NCBI GenBank assembly: GCA_049841135.1
Contig: JASGHK010000004.1
Location: forward strand, 806,001-870,000
DNA: 64,000 nucleotides
Direction: 5' to 3'
Source of the DNA: JACRCT01 sp049841135
GTDB lineage: Bacteria > Myxococcota > Myxococcia > Myxococcales > UBA5297
The position numbers and the translations under genes were made by a program. The first letter of the stretch is position 1, and each line of letters begins with the position of its first letter. Under the pieces are notes generated by a model that saw nothing but the letters and a program-made list of their open reading frames with translations, was not told the origin of the DNA and made no database searches. This document shows positions 21,688 to 30,414 of this stretch, piece after piece.

Positions 21688-22542
21688 GTGACCGAGACCT
21701 GGACCATCCAGCGCGTCCTCGCCTGGACCGGCGACTACTTCAAGAAGAAGGGCCTGGACGCTCCGCGGCTGACCGCCGAGCTGCTCCTCGCCAAAGCGCT
21801 CGGCTGCGACCGCGTGCGGCTCTACATGGACCTCGACCGCCCGCTCAACAAGGACGAGCTGGCCGGCTACCGCGGCCTCGTCGAGCGGCGCGCGGGCGGC
21901 GAGCCCACCTTCTATCTGCTGGGCAGCAAGGAGTTCTACGCCCGCCCGTTCAAGGTCGACGCCCGCGTCCTCACCCCGCGGCCCGAGACCGAGCTCGTCA
22001 CCGAGGTGGCGCTCGAGAAGCTGCCCAAGGACGCCACCGGAGCGGTGCTCGACCTCTGCACCGGCTCGGGCTGCATCGGCCTGACCATCGCGGCCGAGCG
22101 TCCGGGCATGCGGGTCGTCGCCGTGGATGCCTCGCCCGACGCGCTCGCAGTCGCCCGCGAGAACGCCGCAGCGCTGGGCGTCGCCGCCCGCGTCGAGCTC
22201 TTGCAGGGGGACCTGTGGGCTCCGGTCGCCGGCCGGACCTTCCAGCTCATCGTCTCCAACCCGCCCTACGTCGAGACCGCCGTCATCCCCACCCTGCGGC
22301 CCGAGGTCCGCCGCGAGCCCAAGATGGCGCTCGACGGAGGCCAGGACGGGCTCGACCTGCTCCGCAAGATCGTCTCGGGCGCCCCGGCCCACCTCGAGGC
22401 CTCCTCCTGGCTCGTCCTCGAGATCGGCGAAGGCCAGGGCGGCGCACTGATGGGCCTGTTCACCGGCGCCAGCCTGACCGACCCCGCCATCCGCAAGGAC
22501 CTGGGAGGCCTGGATCGGATCGCTCTCGCCCGTCGCCCGTAG
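21688..22542 (+). CDS. prmC: Peptide chain release factor N5-glutamine methyltransferase
   Basis: 284 residues from a GTG start. The N-terminal helical domain recognises release factors, and the C-terminal Rossmann methyltransferase carries the SAM motif LDLCTGSGCIGLTIA (about 119) and the catalytic NPPY (about 191). PrmC methylates the Gln of the GGQ motif in release factors RF1 and RF2. The usual upstream neighbour prfA is not present here. murA follows downstream after 160 bases, an order known from related bacteria. Confidence 0.9.
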   Translation: MTETWTIQRVLAWTGDYFKKKGLDAPRLTAELLLAKALGCDRVRLYMDLDRPLNKDELAGYRGLVERRAGGEPTFYLLGSKEFYARPFKVDARVLTPRPETELVTEVALEKLPKDATGAVLDLCTGSGCIGLTIAAERPGMRVVAVDASPDALAVARENAAALGVAARVELLQGDLWAPVAGRTFQLIVSNPPYVETAVIPTLRPEVRREPKMALDGGQDGLDLLRKIVSGAPAHLEASSWLVLEIGEGQGGALMGLFTGASLTDPAIRKDLGGLDRIALARRP

Positions 22543-22702
22543 GCCGCGCGCGTGGCAGACCGACCGCAGGATGGCATCCCCAAAGCGCAGCAATCACCCA
22601 CGGATGCGGCTGGCGTGGCGGTTGCTCCAGGGAGTGCCGGCACGAGCCCGGCGATCCGGGTAGAGTTCGCGGCCCGACACAGCAGGCACCTTCGAGGAGC
22701 GC

Positions 22703-23965
22703 ATGGACAAGATCGTCGTCGTCGGTGGCAACCGCCTGGAGGGCGAGGTCGTCGTCAGCGGCGCCAAGAACGCGGCGCTGCCCATCCTCGCCTCCTCGCT
22801 CCTGGCCCACGGCAGCCACCTCTTCCGCAACGTGCCGCGGCTCGCCGACGTGTCGACCATGTGCAAGCTGTTGGGCCGCATGGGCGCCAACGCCGAGCGC
22901 GGCACCGGCAAGCAGGGTGACGCCGTGCAGATCGACGTGGGGGACGTGACGCCCGAGGCCCCCTACGAGCTGGTCAAGACGATGCGCGCCAGCGTGCTCG
23001 TCCTGGGCCCCCTGGTCGCGCGCTACGGCCGCGCCCGCGTCTCACTGCCCGGCGGCTGCGCCATCGGCGCCCGGCCCATCGACCAACACCTCAAGGGACT
23101 CGAACGGCTGGGCGCGACCATCGCGCTCGAACACGGCTACGTCGAGGCGCGCGCCAAGCGCCTGCACGGCGCGACCATCCCCTTCGACATGGTCACCGTC
23201 ACGGGCACCGAGAACATCATGATGGCCGCCTGCCTGGCCAAGGGCCGCACGGTGCTGGAGAACGCCGCCCGCGAGCCCGAGGTGGAGGAGCTGGCCAAGG
23301 TGCTCAACAAGATGGGCGCGCGCATCAGCGGCGCCGGCACCGACGTCATCACCATCGAAGGCGTGGACGAGCTCGAGCCGGTCGAGCACGCCATCCTCCC
23401 GGACCGCATCGAGGCCGGGACGCTGCTCGTCGCGGCCGCCATCACCGGCGGCGACGTGCTGGTCAAGCGCATGGTCCCCGAGCACCTGGACGCGGTGATG
23501 GCCAAGCTGCGCGAGGCCGGGGCGACGCTCACCGCCGAAGACGGCGGCGTGCGCTGCAAGGGCCCCAAGACCATCCGGCCGGTCGACATCAAGACTCACC
23601 CGCACCCCGGCTTCCCCACCGACATGCAGGCGCAGCTGATGGTGCTCCTGACCGTGGCCAAGGGCTCCTCGGTCATCACCGAGACCGTCTTCGAGAACCG
23701 CTTCATGCACGTGCTGGAGCTGTCGCGCATGGGGGCGGACATCAAGGTCGACGGGCATACCGCGGTCGTGAAGGGGGTCAAGAACCTCTCCGGCGCCCCG
23801 GTGATGGCCACGGACCTCCGGGCGAGCGCCTCGCTGGTGCTCGCCGGGCTGCGTGCCACGGGCACGACCGAGGTTCAGCGCGTCTACCACCTGGACCGGG
23901 GCTACGAGCGGCTGGAGCGCAAGCTGCGCAAGCTGGGGGCGGACATCAAGCGGGTGAAGGCCTGA
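22703..23965 (+). CDS. murA: UDP-N-acetylglucosamine 1-carboxyvinyltransferase
   Basis: 420 residues, typical length. MDKIVVVGGNRLEGEVVVSGAKNAALPILA is the classic N-terminus, and the catalytic Cys sits in RVSLPGGCAIGARPID (about residue 118). First committed step of peptidoglycan synthesis: transfers enolpyruvate from PEP to UDP-GlcNAc in the cytoplasm. The Cys-type active site predicts fosfomycin sensitivity. Two inverted alpha/beta domains are evident from the repeated G-G-x-L patterns. Preceded by GAGGAG. Confidence 0.95.
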   Translation: MDKIVVVGGNRLEGEVVVSGAKNAALPILASSLLAHGSHLFRNVPRLADVSTMCKLLGRMGANAERGTGKQGDAVQIDVGDVTPEAPYELVKTMRASVLVLGPLVARYGRARVSLPGGCAIGARPIDQHLKGLERLGATIALEHGYVEARAKRLHGATIPFDMVTVTGTENIMMAACLAKGRTVLENAAREPEVEELAKVLNKMGARISGAGTDVITIEGVDELEPVEHAILPDRIEAGTLLVAAAITGGDVLVKRMVPEHLDAVMAKLREAGATLTAEDGGVRCKGPKTIRPVDIKTHPHPGFPTDMQAQLMVLLTVAKGSSVITETVFENRFMHVLELSRMGADIKVDGHTAVVKGVKNLSGAPVMATDLRASASLVLAGLRATGTTEVQRVYHLDRGYERLERKLRKLGADIKRVKA

Positions 23966-24045
23966 TCCGCCCCTTCAGCCGTGGCTCCAGGCGTCGCTTT
24001 CTGCCCCCGCCAGGGGCCAGCAGCCCCCTCGTCTGACAGGCTGGG

Positions 24046-24075
24046 TTGAAACTGGCTGTTCTCGGGCGGTATCAT
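24046..24075 (+). promoter_or_regulatory. Possible promoter of the zinc-ribbon gene
   Basis: TTGAAA at 24046-24051 and TATCAT at 24070-24075 with an 18-base spacer, 68 bases before the ATG at 24144. Confidence 0.4.
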
Positions 24076-24143
24076 CCTGGCCGTCCGCGTTGTTGTTAAC
24101 TTCTAGGGAGGACTCCTCCCACTTTCACGAGGAACTCAGCTGC

Positions 24144-24530
24144 ATGGATTGCCCGCGGTGTGCGGTCGAGATGGTCCAGCTCGAGGGCGAGGACACCAAC
24201 CTGTCGCGTTGCCCTGAATGTGCTGGGGTCTGGCTCGACATCGCTGAGGTCAACCGCCTCTTGCTCCGGCACAACATGCCGGGGCTCGAGTCGCTCGGCG
24301 GACACCCCAACGTGGACGAGTCGGTCGGTCAGTGCCCCGAGTGCCAGGTCGACCTGGTGGCGGTGGAGGGCGGTGAGCACCGCTCGATGCACTACGACAC
24401 CTGCGAAGTCTGCGGGGGCATCTTCGTCGAGACCGAGACCGAGTCGGAGGACGTGAAGGAGGCGACGGCAGCCATCGTCGACTTCTACAACCGCTTCCGA
24501 CAGTCCAAGGGCGCCGCCAAGCGCGCCTGA
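24144..24530 (+). CDS. Zinc-ribbon protein with TFIIB-type fold
   Basis: 128 residues with two CxxC...CxxC ribbons: MDCPRCAVEMVQLEGEDTNL, then CPECAGVWLD, and again QCPECQVDLVAVEGGEHRSM, then CEVCGGIFVE. This tandem arrangement is that of zf-TFIIB-like proteins of unknown function in many bacteria. The ATG at 24144 is chosen because the first Cys pair directly follows; in-frame upstream starts exist. Acidic, no signal peptide. Probably metal-binding; partner unknown. Confidence 0.8.
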   Translation: MDCPRCAVEMVQLEGEDTNLSRCPECAGVWLDIAEVNRLLLRHNMPGLESLGGHPNVDESVGQCPECQVDLVAVEGGEHRSMHYDTCEVCGGIFVETETESEDVKEATAAIVDFYNRFRQSKGAAKRA

Positions 24531-24558
24531 CCTCAGTCGCAGCCCAAGAGAGCCGATG

Positions 24559-24579
24559 GCGCGGGGCAACGCCCCGCGC
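24559..24579 (+). terminator. GC-rich hairpin between convergent genes
   Basis: Nine-base-pair perfect stem GCGCGGGGC / GCCCCGCGC with loop AAC, between the stop at 24530 and the convergent stop at 24627. It lacks a T-run, so it is a weak or bidirectional terminator at best. Confidence 0.5.
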
Positions 24580-24626
24580 TGCCGTTGTATTGGGTTGACC
24601 TTGCCGGCGGGTGTACGGCTGGCGGG

Positions 24627-25487
24627 CTAGGGCTTCTCGCTCCACTTCCCCGCCAGCGTCTTCTCGATCTCCTTGCCCTCGAGCTCGAGCGTCGTCGGCT
24701 CGTCCTTCGCCGCGACCGGCATCGTGCGCAGCTCCACCCACTTCTTGCTGGGCAGCTCCATGCGCAGCGTGGTGCCGTCGTAGGTGTACTTGCCTCCGAA
24801 GGCCTCCGCCTTCACCTCGGGATCGAAGGGCTTGAACGAGTACCAGTAGGTGCCGTCGTAGTTGAAGTCGAGGAACTTGTCGCGTGCGCCGGCAGGGCCG
24901 CCGTACCAGACGCCCATGAGCATCGCCCGGCCCTTGTTGTAGACGAGCTTGCCGTCCAGGAACGTGCCGTTGATGGGCTTGCCCTTGGCCAGGAAGATGA
25001 CGTCAGCCAGGCAGGTGGTGGCCTTCTCGTCGCCATCGCCGGGGACGGCCTCGGCGACCTCCAGGACGAGTCGGTCGACCACGATGGGGTCGAACTTGAA
25101 GGACTGGGTGGTGGTGTTGTCGACGACCGAGAACGAGTAGCGCTTCTCGTCGGTCTTCAGGTCCAGCTGCTTGACCCGGCCGTGCGCCTTGAAGGAGGCC
25201 GCGTCGCGCGCGTCGCCCGTCGTGATGCGCACCTCGTCGATCTCCGCTGCGCCCTTGAAGCCCACGACGAGGGTCTCGCCCACCCCGTCGCCCTCGGCCC
25301 CTTCGCACCAGACCGTCGTCTCCTTGCCGTCCAGGACGTTCAGGGCCTGGAAGGTCGCGGGCCTGGTGTCGGCCTTGAGCTGGGAGCTCGACCGGGCATA
25401 GGCCACGCCGAGGCTACCGGCCGCACGGGCCGCCGCGGGAAGGAGCGTCACCACCGCCACGGAAACGAGGAGAGCGATTCGGTTCAT
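24627..25487 (-). CDS. Secreted protein with discoidin-like (NADase-type glycan-binding) domain
   Basis: 286 residues with a signal peptide (RIALLVSVAVVTLLPAAARA). Residues about 25-160 (QALNVLDGKETTVWCEGAEG, ETLVVGFKG, IDEVRITTG, RLVLEVAEAVPG) fit the F5/8 C or NADase-type glycan-binding fold found in secreted myxobacterial proteins. A C-terminal beta-rich domain of about 110 residues follows (FLDFNYDGTYWYSFKPFDPE). Probably binds carbohydrate or peptidoglycan outside the cell; no catalytic motif is visible. Divergent to the gene at 25569. Confidence 0.75.
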   Translation of the reverse strand: MNRIALLVSVAVVTLLPAAARAAGSLGVAYARSSSQLKADTRPATFQALNVLDGKETTVWCEGAEGDGVGETLVVGFKGAAEIDEVRITTGDARDAASFKAHGRVKQLDLKTDEKRYSFSVVDNTTTQSFKFDPIVVDRLVLEVAEAVPGDGDEKATTCLADVIFLAKGKPINGTFLDGKLVYNKGRAMLMGVWYGGPAGARDKFLDFNYDGTYWYSFKPFDPEVKAEAFGGKYTYDGTTLRMELPSKKWVELRTMPVAAKDEPTTLELEGKEIEKTLAGKWSEKP

Positions 25488-25568
25488 GGTGCACGCAACT
25501 TTACACCTGACGGGCCTTGACCCGCCTGCGAGCGGCCGCTTTGATTCGCCCTTCTTCGGAGGCGCCCC

Positions 25569-27474
25569 ATGCCGAGCCGGCTCACCCTCGCGGTCTTCCT
25601 TCTTGCCGCGGTGTCCTGCAACAGCTGCGACAAAGCCGAGGGGCCCAAGACCGGCCCCGTGGCGCCGGCAGGGCCCAAGGAGCTCAAGGAGACCGAGCCC
25701 AACGACACCTTGGCGGCGGCGATGTCGCTGCGCGAGGCGGTGCGGGTGACGGCGGAGCTGAAGGCCGACCCCGCCAAGCTCGACGAGGACTTCTACCGGC
25801 TCGAGCCTCTGGGCGCGAACAAGCAGGCCAGCGTGACGGTCAGCGGCGTCCCCGGCGTGGACCTCGCGCTCGAGCTGCTCGACCGCGATGGCAACCACGT
25901 CGCGTCCTACAACTCGGAGGGCGAGGGCAAGGCCGAGCGGATCGCGGCGTTGGGGCTGGCCGCGCCCTACGTCGTGAAGGTGTCGTCCGCCAAGAAGGGC
26001 TCGGGCGGCGCCTACTCGCTGACCGTCGCCGTCGCCGACCAGCCGCAGGACGCAGAGATCGAGCCCAACGACCGCGCCGTCGACGCCACGCCGCTCCCGC
26101 TGGGAAAGCCGGCGAAGGGCCTGGTGGCCGACAAGGCCGACGAGGACTGGTTCAAGGTCGAGGTCCCGCTCCCGGCTCCGACGACGGCTCCGACGCCGCA
26201 GCCCCCGCCTCCTGCGCCGACCGCTCCCACCAACCCTGGAGAGCCTGGCGCCGCGCCGCCCGCGGCCCCCGCGCAGCCGGCCGCACCCGCCCCTTCCCCA
26301 GCCCCCGCCGCGGCGACCGAAGGTGAGCCCGGCGCCGTGCCCCCGCCTCCTCCGGCGCCGATGCCGGTCGAACCGGCGGACACGGGAGTGGACTCGAAGG
26401 CCGTCATCGCCGTGGTCAAGCTGGAGGTCACCGGGGTCCCGGACGTGCGGCTGCAGGTCGAGATCTCCAACCAGGCTCAGGCCGTCTTCTACACGGCACG
26501 CAGCCGCGAGGTCGGAGAGGGCATCCAGGTGCGCAACCTGGCGCTGCGGCCCGGGGAGACCACCTACTTCGTCACCGTCAAGTCGGCGTGGACGGGCACG
26601 GGAAAGGACGCCAAGCGCGGCTACAACGCCAAGGCGCCCTACACCTTGACGATTCTCGTCGGAGGAGGCGGGCTCGAACGCCGAGCTCGAGCCGAACGAC
26701 GAAGCGGGCAAGGCCACGCCCATCCCCGGAGAGGGAACGAAGATCGGCTACTTCGCGCCCAAGGGCGACCTCGACTACTTCGTGGTCAAGTGCGACAAGC
26801 CCGTGCTCCTCAAGGCCGAGCTCTCGGGTGTGGACCGCATCGATTCCATGCTCTCGCTCGTCCAGCCGGAGGTCGAAGGCGGGCCCAAAGAGGAGACCTT
26901 GCTGCGCGCCAACGACGGCGGCGTGCGCGAGGGCGAGATGCTGGTGGACCTGGAGTGCGCCCCGGGCCGCGACGCGGTGCTGCGGGTCGAGGCCGCGCCG
27001 CGGCAGGTGGACGGCAAGTGGGTGCGCGACCAGGAGAACGCCGAGGAGCCGTACCGGTTGACCGTCACCGCCCGGCCCGACGTGGGCGACAGCGAGCGCG
27101 AGCCGAACAACTCGCCCACGAGCCCGACCGCCCTCGAGCTGGGCAAGACGATGAAGGGCCACATCCACCCGAAGAAGGACGTGGACCTGTTCGTGCTCGA
27201 CCTGACCAAGTCCCCGGTGAAGGTGCCACTGAAGGCGACCGTGACCGGCATCTTGAAGGTGGACGTGGCGCTGGCGCTCTACCGGCTGGACGGGGATCCC
27301 CGGAGCGTGAAGCCGACCCTCGTGCAGCGCTCCGAGAAGGGCAAGGGCGAGGCGCCTGAGACCATCAAGTTCACCTGCGAGCCAGGGACGTACTTGCTGG
27401 AGGTCAAGGACACCAAGAACTACCAGTCGAACTTCATGGACACCTACCAACTGACCGTGGAGTCGGAGCAGTAA
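25569..27474 (+). CDS. Exported protein with four pre-peptidase C-type beta-sandwich domains
   Basis: About 634 residues after repair. The N-terminal signal ends in a Cys-rich stretch (AVSCNSCDK), suggesting a lipoprotein. Four times the phrase E[TIL]EPND or EREPNN opens a domain of about 100 residues with a D[FWLY]F or DLF core (DEDFYRLEP, DEDWFKVEV, DLDYFVVKC, DVDLFVLDL), typical of PPC domains. A Pro/Ala-rich linker follows the second opening. The frame breaks at 26651-26655, where GATCTC reads GATTCTC; removing one T gives TISSEEAGSNAELEPND and rejoins the halves. Probably an envelope or secreted structural protein. Confidence 0.8.
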
Positions 27475-27498
27475 GTTGGCGAGCAGGCGCCAGCCCGC

Positions 27499-27526
27499 TT
27501 GACTTGGGAAGGCTCGTCGCTAAACT
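27499..27526 (+). promoter_or_regulatory. tRNA-Gly promoter
   Basis: TTGACT at 27499-27504 and TAAACT at 27521-27526 with a 16-base spacer, ending 13 bases before the tRNA. Confidence 0.6.
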
Positions 27527-27539
27527 CTGCCGGTCGTTT

Positions 27540-27612
27540 GCGGGAATAGCTCAGCTGGTAGAGCAGCAGCTTCCCAAGCTGCGGGTCGCGAGTTCGAACC
27601 TCGTTTCCCGCT
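27540..27612 (+). tRNA. tRNA-Gly (anticodon CCC)
   Basis: Full cloverleaf: acceptor GCGGGAA/TTCCCGC, D-arm AGCTCAGCTGGTAGAGC, anticodon stem GCAGC/GCTGC with loop TTCCCAA, and T-arm GAGTTCGAACCTC. The anticodon CCC reads GGG. Discriminator base T; no CCA is encoded. It has its own promoter and is followed directly by a strong terminator. Confidence 0.95.
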
Positions 27613-27628
27613 CTCGAAAGAGAGCAAG

Positions 27629-27660
27629 CCCCAGGGCCGAGAGGCCCTGGGGTTTTTCTT
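27629..27660 (+). terminator. Terminator after tRNA-Gly
   Basis: Ten-base-pair stem CCCCAGGGCC / GGCCCTGGGG with GAGA tetraloop and TTTTTCTTT. Confidence 0.9.
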
Positions 27661-27847
27661 TGCCCCCTTCGGACTGTCAGATGCACTGTCACACGCGGGC
27701 TTGGAGAATTCGGACTTCTCTCCGGCCACCTTCAGCGAGAAGTGGCTGCGTCAGGCGCTGCTGCGTTGCTGCAGCCTCCTGGTCGCCCTGGGCTCGCTGC
27801 AGGCGTTGACGGTGTAGAGTCGGTGCATCGCAGGGGGACGATTAGCG

Positions 27848-28656
27848 ATGGCTTCAACGAGAGCCGTTCAGGGTGGCGTTCCGCTTCTCCTTGTCGTCGC
27901 CAGTCTTGGCCTTGCCGCCTGCGAGACCAGCGAGGTAGAGGGCCTGAGAACCATCCTGCGCGAGAAGGAAAAAGAACTCGTGAGAGTGCGGGGTATCGTC
28001 GAGGACCTCGGCCGGTTCAAGGTTTGCCGCGAGCCCCGGGGGGGACTTTCGCGGTAGCCAGCACGGCTGGCCCGGAGCTCGAATGGGAGAGGCACGGTCA
28101 CCGACGCCCTCACCGAGATCAAAGCCCACCTGGCCGAGGCGAACGTCCTCAACTCATTCAGCATTGACGAGAACCGGAACTGGGCGGCGACCCTTGGGAG
28201 GTGGCGGTGTCAGTTCCACGAGCCGCCCAGGCCAGGGCCGTCGGCACCGAAGCCGACCGCGTTGCCGCCTCGCAGCTTCTTGTCGGGGGAAAAGGGCGGT
28301 GCTCTGCGGATGGACATCGAGCGGCTTCAAAAGAGCTCGCGGACCTCGACAGGCTGATCGCGGCGGTCATCGCGTACGAGCACGAGAACAGCAAGCACCG
28401 AGACGCCGTCAGGGGAAGGCCGCTCGGGTCGAAGCCGGGTTCGGTGCAGGCTCTCTTCGGCGGCGAGAAACCAGTGCTCCGCTCCGGGAGCGTGGAGTAT
28501 TTCAGAGGTGGCTTGAGCCTCTCGTTGGCCAGCAAGCTCGCTCCCGGTCGAACCAAAGATGATGTCCGATCAGCGCTTTCCGGCGATCACTTCGAGCGGT
28601 TCGATGTCGTGGGAGAGGCGGTCACCGTTCAAACGAGGGGCCCGCTCTTTGAGTAG
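27848..28656 (+). pseudogene. Lipoprotein gene broken by at least three frame changes
   Basis: The ATG at 27848 opens a lipoprotein signal (LLLVVASLGLAAC) followed by a charged helical stretch (LRTILREKEKELVRVRGIVE), then stops at 28057. Protein-like sequence continues in other frames: GGTFAVASTAGPELEWER after a G7 run near 28037, TVTDALTEIKAHLAEANVL after about 28095, and KELADLDRLIAAVIAYEHEN to the stop at 28656 after about 28325, where GAGCTC appears to lack one G. Joined, these make one exported coiled-coil-rich protein of about 268 residues. It may be a real pseudogene, unlike the single-site breaks elsewhere, or an error-dense patch. Function unknown. Confidence 0.55.
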
Positions 28657-29060
28657 AGAGGCGCCACCCGCGGCAGGGCGCTTCACCCCAGGCGCGCGGC
28701 GGAGGCCGTGAGCACTCGCAGCCGTAGCCAATCTCGACGCCAGTTCACCGACGTGAAGGCCGACGACGGTAGGGTTCCTTCCTGCTCCGTCTGCCCACAT
28801 CGGCCCCGTGAGCGCGATCACACGGGCGGCTGGGAACGGCTGGCGGACGGTCTACGTAGCGCCAAACCGGCCGATCAGCCCGCCTGGTGGCCGGGACGGC
28901 CGCTGGAAGCCGACTTGGGTATTCAGGCTTGTTTCAATACCTCTGGCCTGCCGACAGGCCCAAGGCTGGCCGCCCAGGGCCTCAGGGAGGCTCTTCCTGG
29001 CGATCTGTAACCGCTTGTTATTGCGTGTCTTTCTGGCGTTCGCCCGCGTGACCGGGATCA

Positions 29061-29082
29061 CAAGTCCGAACGTTCGGACTTG
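29061..29082. repeat. Perfect 22-base palindrome
   Basis: CAAGTCCGAACG followed by its mirror complement, with no loop. It lies eight bases before a second long inverted repeat. It may be an operator for a dimeric regulator or a mobile-element remnant. Confidence 0.8.
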
Positions 29083-29090
29083 GCGCTGGG

Positions 29091-29118
29091 GAGAAGTCTT
29101 GCACATGCAAGACTTCTC
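29091..29118. repeat. Inverted repeat with 13-base perfect arms
   Basis: GAGAAGTCTTGCA, spacer CA, TGCAAGACTTCTC. Arms are exact. Adjacent to the palindrome at 29061-29082. Confidence 0.8.
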
Positions 29119-29383
29119 CGTCATCGATGCCCTGGACCAGCGACTTGGCCCGCAGGCTCTCCGTCCAGCCAGGCTGTGGCAACGTGGCAGCGCCTGCCGA
29201 GGTCACCGCCGCGCTCAGTGAGGCGTTGGCCGCCAGCGCCGGTCCGGCGACCCCTTTTGTCCTGCCCCAGGGCTCGACCGATCCTGCCGCGGTCCTCCGC
29301 AAGCCTGTGGTGATTGGCGAGGGCCGCGGGCAGGTCGTCAGCTGCGCCCTGACTTCGAGGTGCGGGCGCTGACGCTGCTGCCC

Positions 29384-29452
29384 ACCTGGCTGAACGGGGC
29401 TAAACCGGCCGAGCGAGCGGCCGTTCCGGCCTCCCTCGTGGTTCAGCCAGGT
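29384..29452. repeat. Inverted repeat with 12-base arms and inner hairpin
   Basis: ACCTGGCTGAAC at 29384-29395 and its exact complement at 29441-29452. Between them lies a second stem CGGCCG...CGGCCG (about 29406-29422). No T-run on either side, so not an ordinary terminator. Confidence 0.7.
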
Positions 29453-29598
29453 CGGACCTCATCCCTGCACGACCGGAGCCCCAGCGCCGACTCCCTCGCC
29501 TCCCCCACCCGTCTCACGGGCCTTGCCGCACCGCCGTGCCCGCCCGAAAGCTGGATTGGGTGTGGCCCGCGCAGATGGATGCCGGGCAGGAGGGCGTC

Positions 29599-30414
29599 AT
29601 GAGAGTCCGCGATCTGATGAAGAAGCGTGTCTTCACGGTGCGCGAGGACGACGACATCGCCCTGGCGGCTCAGCTCATGGCCTGGGCGGAGGTGCGCCAC
29701 CTGCCGGTCTTGCGCCGCGACGGCCACTTGATGGGCATCCTGTCGGAGCGCGACATCTTCCGCTTCCTCTCGCAGGAGGAGTCCCGCGACGCCCGCCGGG
29801 AGCCCGTCACGCTCGCCATGCGCGCCCCGGTCAAGGTCGCCCACCCCGACGACGACGCCGCCGAGGCCGCCGGCCGCCTGGCGCAGGACCGGATCGGCTG
29901 CCTGCCCGTCCTGGAGGAGGGCAAGCTGATCGGCATCATCACCGTCAGCGACGTCGTCGCCCGGCACGCGCAGCTGGCCTTCGAGCCGCGGCCCTACGAG
30001 ACGGCGCACGTCGGCTCGGTGATGAGCCTGAACCCGGCCACCTGCCACGCCGACGACCTGCTGCTCGACGCGGTGGCGCGCATGAGCGCCAACCGGGTGC
30101 GGCACCTGCCGGTCGTCGACGGCGACCGCCGGGTCATCGGGATGCTCGCCGACCGCGACGTGCGCACCGCCATCGGCGACCCGCGCCGCGCGCTGGCGGA
30201 GGAGCAGCAGGCCCACACCAAGGTCCGCCTGATGAGGGTGGGCGACGTCATGGCGCGCGAGGTGGTCACCGTCGGCGAGAAGGAGCCCATCGCCCGCGCG
30301 GTGGACTTCTTCCTGTCCAGGCGCTTCGGTGCCCTGCCCGTGGTCAACGAAGAGCGCGCCCTGGTCGGGATGGTCAGCTACCTCGACGTGCTGAAGTCGC
30401 TGGCCGGACGCTGA
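29599..30414 (+). CDS. Four-CBS-domain protein
   Basis: 271 residues containing two CBS pairs: VRDLMKKRVFTVREDDDIAL, RHLPVLRRDGHLMGILSERD, IGCLPVLEEGKLIGIITVSD, HVGSVMSLNPATCHADDLLL, RHLPVVDGDRRVIGMLADRD and VGDVMAREVVTVGEKEPIAR...LVGMVSYLDVLK. CBS pairs bind adenosine nucleotides. Without an attached catalytic domain it is probably a stand-alone energy sensor. The ATG at 29599 is preferred because it follows GCAGGAGG and starts directly at the first CBS strand. Its 3' end overlaps the convergent dehydrogenase gene by 37 bases. Confidence 0.85.
   Translation: MRVRDLMKKRVFTVREDDDIALAAQLMAWAEVRHLPVLRRDGHLMGILSERDIFRFLSQEESRDARREPVTLAMRAPVKVAHPDDDAAEAAGRLAQDRIGCLPVLEEGKLIGIITVSDVVARHAQLAFEPRPYETAHVGSVMSLNPATCHADDLLLDAVARMSANRVRHLPVVDGDRRVIGMLADRDVRTAIGDPRRALAEEQQAHTKVRLMRVGDVMAREVVTVGEKEPIARAVDFFLSRRFGALPVVNEERALVGMVSYLDVLKSLAGR

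Larger units (their letters stand above)
28657..29598. other. Poorly coding region downstream of tRNA-Gly
   Basis: Over 940 bases I find no gene that I can support. Short open frames exist on both strands but lack consistent third-position GC, start context or recognisable motifs. The least unlikely is plus-strand 29190-29340 (VTAALSEALAASAGPATPFV), perhaps continuing out of frame as DFEVRALTLLPTWLNG, which would be a gene remnant. The stretch around 28915-29060 is less GC-rich than its surroundings. Three strong inverted repeats are listed separately. Confidence 0.6.

Noticed and set aside
21167..22593. Long minus-strand frame across prmC
   Set aside because: Prominent only because of GC; prmC on the plus strand has all family motifs.
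28708..29010. Open frames in 28.7-29.0 kb as genes
   Set aside because: No start context, no consistent codon bias and no recognisable motif.
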